Source of the DNA: Candidatus Hydrogenedens sp.
Lineage (GTDB): Bacteria; Hydrogenedentota; Hydrogenedentia; Hydrogenedentales; Hydrogenedentaceae
Assembly: GCA_020216745.1 (NCBI GenBank)
Contig: JAIWNQ010000242.1
Span: forward strand, 1 to 10,000
Reading direction: 5' to 3'
Length of the DNA: 10,000 bases
The position numbers were made by a program, and so were the translations under genes. Below are positions 6,400 through 10,000 of the stretch, one piece after another. Below the pieces are notes generated by a model. The model did not search any database and was not told where the DNA came from. It saw only the letters and a list, made by a program, of their open reading frames with translations. Each line of letters opens with the position of its first letter. Position 1 is the stretch's first letter.

Positions 6400-6993
6400 A
6401 TGTTTATGAAACGAACATTAACATCACAATTTCGATTTATATGTAGTATCTTTACAGTGCTCTTTATTTTAAACATATTAGTAAGTTGTGCCTATACAAC
6501 AAAACTTTCACTAAATCCCAAGTATCAGACGGTAGCCATATCTGGATTTTATAATAAATCCTCCGAATATGATTTGCAAGCACCCCTAACCAATGCACTA
6601 ATACGAAAATTCATTAATGATGGTAGATTAAAGGTAGTCAAACCAGAAGAAGCAGACTTACTTATTGAAGGAGCCATCCTTGATTATAAGAGAAAAGGTC
6701 TCACCTATGATGTGAGAGATGAAACAACCCAATTCCTGATTGTGGTTACCGCTGCAGTACGTGTAACAGACCAACATGAGGGTAAAGTTCTATGGCAGGA
6801 ACCGCTCATGACAGGCGAAAGCACCTATTTCACCCGTGCGGTAGGACAAACCTCAGACAGAACTCGAGGCAATGTAGAGACCTTTTTAACCCCAGTCCGT
6901 TCATTTGCAAGTGATGAGGAAAACAGAGCCGTTTCAGAAGCATTAGAACAGTTAGCATCAGATATTTTCTACCGTACTGTTGAACCGTGGTAA
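6400..6993 (+). CDS. lptE: LptE-like LPS assembly lipoprotein
   Basis: The 197-residue protein has a signal peptide with a clear lipobox ILVSC (26-30; lipidated C30). The mature domain has the LptE pattern: Y-x-TKLSLNPKYQTVAISGF (32-50), YNKSSEYDLQAPLTNALIRK (51-70), DGRLKVV (74-80), ADLLIEGAILDYKRKGLTYD (85-104), then VVTAAVRVTDQ and GKVLWQEP. LptE is the outer-membrane lipoprotein plug of the LptD translocon that delivers lipopolysaccharide to the cell surface. In many bacteria lptE lies directly upstream of holA, as here, which strongly supports the assignment of this fast-evolving family. An alternative ATG two codons in (6406) cannot be ruled out; neither start has a strong ribosome binding site. 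The 6-base gap from the bamD-like gene suggests translational coupling. Confidence 0.83.
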   Translation: MFMKRTLTSQFRFICSIFTVLFILNILVSCAYTTKLSLNPKYQTVAISGFYNKSSEYDLQAPLTNALIRKFINDGRLKVVKPEEADLLIEGAILDYKRKGLTYDVRDETTQFLIVVTAAVRVTDQHEGKVLWQEPLMTGESTYFTRAVGQTSDRTRGNVETFLTPVRSFASDEENRAVSEALEQLASDIFYRTVEPW

Positions 6994-7064
6994 TATCAAA
7001 TTAAACCAATAATTATCAAAACTAACCCATACAAATACAACATTGTGCCTATAGAAAGATATAC

Positions 7065-8096
7065 ATGGATATAAAACAATTCAAAAAATCCTTAGATAAA
7101 GGAGATATAGTTAGCAAGTGCCTTTTATTTTGCCCCTCCGTATCAGGGAATAACATCAGCTTTGAACCCGTACTTGCGGAAGAGATGGTTGAACAACTGA
7201 CAGCACGATTTATCCCATCAGGTGAAGAATCATTTGGTATACGCACCTTTTATGGAGACGAAACCAGCATTGATGAAGTCCTAATGGAATGTAAAACCCT
7301 TCCCTTCTTTTCATCTAAAAAAGTGGTCATTGTCCGAAAATTTGAAGTTTTAGACCGTAGCGAGAAAAGTGAGGCAAAATCTATTCAATCCATGGTGGAA
7401 TATTTAGAAAATCCTTCCGAAACCACCTTGTTGTTATGCATTGCAGAGTCAACAGATGCTCGAAAACCTTTGTATAAAACATTTACTAAAATCAACGGCA
7501 TTATAGAATGCCCACTATTAAGTCCGAATGAACTAAGAGATTGGATAAAAAAATACTTGGCAGAACGAAAGAAAAAAATATCATTAGAGGCATTAGAAGA
7601 ATTAATGGCGAGGTGCGGTGCCCAATTAAAAGACATTCAAAATGAACTCACCCTTTTAGTCGGATTTGTTGGGGATAGAGAAACAATAACAATAAAAGAT
7701 GTATTAGCCTCATGTGCAGATGTCGCAGAGGAAAGTGTGTGGCACCTTACAGACGCTATTGCTCGCGGAGATATGAAAAATGCTTGGCTCATACTTAAAG
7801 AATTGATACAGCAAGGGAAAGAACCCCCTGAAATTATTGGGGTTATCCAATGGTTATTAGAAAATGCATACCGAACCTTAGCCATTTCCGAAGAACAACC
7901 CAAAAGCACCTTCGTCAGAAATAAAGTAACCCCATTAGCTCAACGATTCGGATTGAAAAAATTAGTAACTGCCATGAACTTATGCAACGAGACGACGTAC
8001 ACTATGCGTCAAACAGGCATGGACGAAAAAATCGCATTAGAACTGCTTGTGCTTAAATTATCTTACGTCCCTGAAAAACATCGAAATATAAAATGA
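7065..8096 (+). CDS. holA: DNA polymerase III delta subunit HolA
   Basis: Delta is the clamp-loader 'wrench' that opens the beta sliding clamp during replication. The 343-residue length is typical. Features in order: an AAA+-like N-terminal domain (about 1-150) with LPFFSSKKVVIVR (79-91), where the family's hydrophobic clamp-contacting element lies; TTLLLCIAE (about 120-128) strand; KPLYKTF and the LSPNELRDWIKKYLAERKKK linker (about 151-170); LEELMARCGAQLKDIQNELTLL (about 177-198), the usual delta domain II signature; a SVWHLTDAIARGDMKNA helix pair; and a C-terminal collar domain (about 235-343). The Walker motifs are degenerate, as expected for delta. It follows lptE by 71 bases, the same adjacency as in E. 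coli. It ends 17 bases from the convergent XRE-cupin gene. Confidence 0.92.
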   Translation: MDIKQFKKSLDKGDIVSKCLLFCPSVSGNNISFEPVLAEEMVEQLTARFIPSGEESFGIRTFYGDETSIDEVLMECKTLPFFSSKKVVIVRKFEVLDRSEKSEAKSIQSMVEYLENPSETTLLLCIAESTDARKPLYKTFTKINGIIECPLLSPNELRDWIKKYLAERKKKISLEALEELMARCGAQLKDIQNELTLLVGFVGDRETITIKDVLASCADVAEESVWHLTDAIARGDMKNAWLILKELIQQGKEPPEIIGVIQWLLENAYRTLAISEEQPKSTFVRNKVTPLAQRFGLKKLVTAMNLCNETTYTMRQTGMDEKIALELLVLKLSYVPEKHRNIK

Positions 8097-8113
8097 TTAA
8101 TATATTCAACTAA

Positions 8114-8695
8114 TTATTCGGGGGTATAAATCACAGCCAAAATACGAGCGTTATTTTCACCTACTGCACGAACCTCATGTGGATTTGTGGAATCATAATA
8201 AATACTATCTCCAGAACTTAGAATATAAATTTCCGAACCATAAGAAACCTGTATCTTCCCTTCAAGAACATAAATAAATTCCTCTCCCTCATGAACTGAG
8301 AACATACAATCTTCGGAAACAGTCGGATGAACATCTATAACAAAGGGTTCCATATGTCTCCCCGCCTTATTATAAGCCAATGGATGAAATTCAAGTGTGC
8401 TCGAATCAGATGCTACACGAATCCCAGAAAATCGCACAACAGGACGTGCTTCGCTACCACTTCGCGTAATAATAGGTCCAGCTTGCGGTTTATCATCCAA
8501 CAACGTTCCTAAATGCACACCTAATCCACGTGCTATCTGGAGTAATGGTGCTAATGATGGCGACAGTTGTCCTTCTTCTAAGGCTTCTATTATTTCCGTT
8601 TTGCAACGACTTCGTTTCGCTAATTCTTCCCGTGAGACGCCTTTCCCTTCACGTAGTCGTGCAATATGTTGCCCTAAATTGCTCGGAAGTGTCAT
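8114..8695 (-). CDS. XRE-family transcriptional regulator with C-terminal cupin domain
   Basis: The 193-residue protein has an HTH_3 DNA-binding domain at about 7-66 (LGQHIARLREGKGVSREELA, then LEEGQLSPSLAPLLQIARGLGV). A cupin_2 domain follows at about 115-190, with motif 1 in HEGEEFIYVLEG (H135, E139, G146) and motif 2 in GDSIYYDSTNPHEV (162-175, H173). The layout matches PuuR/SutR-type one-component regulators, in which the cupin is thought to sense a small ligand. The first histidine of the canonical cupin HxH is S133, so metal binding may be weak or absent. AGGAG lies 7 bases before the ATG (8703-8707 on the opposite strand). The 92-base divergent gap to the DUF2400 gene carries a tandem 11-bp repeat that may be its operator. 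The ligand and regulon are unknown; nothing adjacent points to polyamine metabolism. Confidence 0.9.
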   Translation of the reverse strand: MTLPSNLGQHIARLREGKGVSREELAKRSRCKTEIIEALEEGQLSPSLAPLLQIARGLGVHLGTLLDDKPQAGPIITRSGSEARPVVRFSGIRVASDSSTLEFHPLAYNKAGRHMEPFVIDVHPTVSEDCMFSVHEGEEFIYVLEGKIQVSYGSEIYILSSGDSIYYDSTNPHEVRAVGENNARILAVIYTPE

Positions 8696-8735
8696 AATTA
8701 ATCTCCTGTTCGAAAGTGATGTCCTTGAACGTCTT

Positions 8736-8757
8736 TAATTAGTCTATAATTAGTCTA
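8736..8757. repeat. Exact tandem 11-bp direct repeat, candidate operator
   Basis: TAATTAGTCTA occurs twice head-to-tail (8736-8746 and 8747-8757). One unit is about one turn of the helix, so both copies face the same side. The element lies 40 bases upstream of the XRE-cupin ATG and 30 bases upstream of the divergent DUF2400 ATG. The junction creates a TATAAT (8745-8750, plus strand). Position and phasing suggest binding by the adjacent regulator; that role is inferred. Confidence 0.5.
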
Positions 8758-8787
8758 TCATATCTGGTATATAAGTATTTAATAATT

Positions 8788-9582
8788 ATGCTTTTAAAAA
8801 CAAAATTACAACATATAAAAAAATCATTAGCCAAAATTTACAACAAATACCACCATCTTGAATTTGTCAAAAATGACCCTGTCTATTGGCTACATAATTA
8901 TAATTCAGCAAAAGATCAGGAAATAGTAGGATTAATTTCTGCGTTATTTGCCTTTGGAAATGTCAAAGCATTCAATAAAAAAATAAAAGAGATATTAAAT
9001 TTATTTAAATCCCCATCAATTGAGTTACCTCATTGGTCACGTTCAGAGTTGGAAACATCGTTATCCTCATTCAAACATAGGTTTGTTTCAGGCTTAACTG
9101 TTGCACATCTTTTATACGCTCTCCGAAAAATATTAGAAGAATATTCCTCCATCAAAGCATGTTTTCGTGAACACTATGAACGAGAGCATCAAAATTTGTG
9201 GCTTGCCCTTCAGCAATTTTCAAGTCAATTGAGAACATTAGCCAATAACCCCCTATTCTTTTTAGTTCCAGCCCCTGAAAAAGGTGGTGCATGCAAACGA
9301 TTATGCTTATACCTACGTTGGATGGTTCGTAAAGACGAAATTGACATCGGTTATTGGGACTTCATTCATCCTAACCAACTCATCGTCCCGTTAGATACTC
9401 ATATATATCATTGGGCTACGTCCTGGGGCATTGTTAAAACACATTCACTTAATGTAAAGACTGCCATACGTATAACAGAAGTGTTTCAATATATCTGCCC
9501 TGACGACCCACTTCGGTATGATTTCTCTTTATGTCAGGCTGGCATGTTGGGTTATCGAGATAAAATCTTATATTATGAATAA
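8788..9582 (+). CDS. TIGR02757 family (DUF2400) protein of unknown function
   Basis: The 264-residue protein matches the conserved TIGR02757/DUF2400 family in length and motif order: NDPVYWLHNY and KDQEIVGLISALFAFGNV (29-59), a central helical region, GGACKRLCLYLRWMVR (166-181), HPNQLIVPLDTHIYHWA (194-210) and DDPLRYDFSLCQAGM (239-253). It is mostly helical with no signal peptide or membrane segment, so it should be cytoplasmic. The family's biochemical function is not known to me. The arrangement of conserved Asp/His (PLDTH) and basic residues faintly resembles helix-hairpin-helix glycosylase folds, but that is speculation. No ribosome binding site is evident before the ATG. It is transcribed away from the XRE-cupin regulator and lies 25 bases upstream of the nucleotide-sugar dehydrogenase, so it may share that transcript. 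Confidence 0.85.
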   Translation: MLLKTKLQHIKKSLAKIYNKYHHLEFVKNDPVYWLHNYNSAKDQEIVGLISALFAFGNVKAFNKKIKEILNLFKSPSIELPHWSRSELETSLSSFKHRFVSGLTVAHLLYALRKILEEYSSIKACFREHYEREHQNLWLALQQFSSQLRTLANNPLFFLVPAPEKGGACKRLCLYLRWMVRKDEIDIGYWDFIHPNQLIVPLDTHIYHWATSWGIVKTHSLNVKTAIRITEVFQYICPDDPLRYDFSLCQAGMLGYRDKILYYE

Positions 9583-9607
9583 AAAAGAATAACAAAGGAA
9601 ACCGTTT

Positions 9608-10000
9608 ATGAATGATAAACCCATCTCTAAAATAGCCGTGTTAGGATTGGGCTATGTAGGACTCCCTTTATCTCTGGAATTCTATAAAGGTGGATTAGAG
9701 GTATATGGGATAGAAACAGATAAAGAGAAGGTTAAAAAGTTAAACAGTGGAGACTCTTATCTGGATGATGTCCCAGCAACAATGATAAAAGAAGCAATTT
9801 CTTCGGGTAGATTCAATGTCGTCAATGACTACAAAATTTTACAATATGTAGATTCAGCCATTATTTGCGTACCTACACCATTAAATAAACTCCAAGAACC
9901 AGATATATCTTTTATTATCCAAGCGGTCGACTCCATCGAGGTTTATTTACACTCAGGAATGCTGATTGTTCTCGAAAGCACAACATATCCAGGCACCACA
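9608..10000 (+). CDS. Nucleotide-sugar dehydrogenase, UDP-GlcNAc/UDP-ManNAc type, 5' part
   Basis: 131 codons are visible and the frame runs off the right edge. The N-terminal NAD-binding Rossmann domain is plain: IAVLGLGYVGLPLSLEFYKG (9-28) with the GxGxxG turn, then an acidic end of strand two (GIETDKEKV, about 34-42), AIICVPTPLN (86-95) and VLESTTYPGTT (121-131). Enzymes of this family oxidise the C6 hydroxyl of a UDP-sugar to a carboxylate in two NAD-dependent steps, for example WbpA/TviB/WecC making UDP-GlcNAcA or UDP-ManNAcA for capsule or O-antigen. The ESTTYPGTT form favours the WbpA-like branch over UDP-glucose dehydrogenase, but the catalytic cysteine and sugar-binding domain lie beyond the window. 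AAGGAA lies 9 bases before the ATG. Confidence 0.88.
   Translation, partial: MNDKPISKIAVLGLGYVGLPLSLEFYKGGLEVYGIETDKEKVKKLNSGDSYLDDVPATMIKEAISSGRFNVVNDYKILQYVDSAIICVPTPLNKLQEPDISFIIQAVDSIEVYLHSGMLIVLESTTYPGTT

Noticed and set aside
6699-6717. TCTCAC...GTGAGA inverted repeat
   Set aside because: A six-base stem inside the lptE-like coding sequence with no T-run; best explained by chance.
8097-8113. Terminator between the convergent holA and XRE-cupin genes
   Set aside because: The gap is 17 bases of AT-rich sequence with no usable stem-loop.
8397-8738. Plus-strand open frame of 113 codons opposite the XRE-cupin gene
   Set aside because: It is antisense to a clear helix-turn-helix/cupin protein and shows no protein-like motif.

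Overview
The window comes from an AT-rich, Gram-negative (diderm) bacterium. Evidence for a lipopolysaccharide-type outer membrane is a BamD-like TPR protein and an LptE-like lipoprotein, followed by the clamp-loader delta subunit HolA. The lptE-holA order is also known from proteobacteria such as E. coli. Secreted sugar-active proteins (a polysaccharide-lyase-4-like protein and a WbsX/GH99-like protein) and generally diverged sequences would fit an uncultured polysaccharide-degrading phylum near the Planctomycetes/Hydrogenedentes. That placement is a guess and was not tested.

Layout, left to right. 1-1267 (minus strand): the 5' part of a secreted PL4-like protein, with queE (7-deazaguanine/queuosine pathway) upstream of it. 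1268-3155 (plus strand): an AT-rich island with a two-gene type II restriction-modification system. Its endonuclease is clearly of the HinP1I family; its methyltransferase is a beta-class amino-methyltransferase, not the 5-methylcytosine enzyme that partners HinP1I itself. 3183-5170 (minus strand): a solitary DPPY methyltransferase and, 20 bases downstream, a secreted WbsX/GH99-like protein, probably co-transcribed. 5171-5394: a 224-base AT-rich divergent intergenic region. 5395-8096 (plus strand): the bamD-like, lptE-like and holA genes, probably one operon. 8114-8695 (minus strand): an XRE-cupin regulator whose upstream region carries an exact tandem 11-bp repeat. 8788 to the end (plus strand): a TIGR02757/DUF2400 protein and the 5' part of a nucleotide-sugar dehydrogenase of the UDP-GlcNAc/UDP-Man(NAc) 6-dehydrogenase type.

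Most genes are ordinary housekeeping or envelope genes. The points most worth a second look are the HinP1I-like nuclease paired with an amino-methyltransferase (with a substituted catalytic-core residue and a palindrome upstream), the tandem operator-like repeat before the XRE-cupin gene, and the BamD-like protein without a convincing lipobox. I saw no tRNA, rRNA, CRISPR array, insertion sequence or phage gene, and no gene-free stretch longer than 300 bases.
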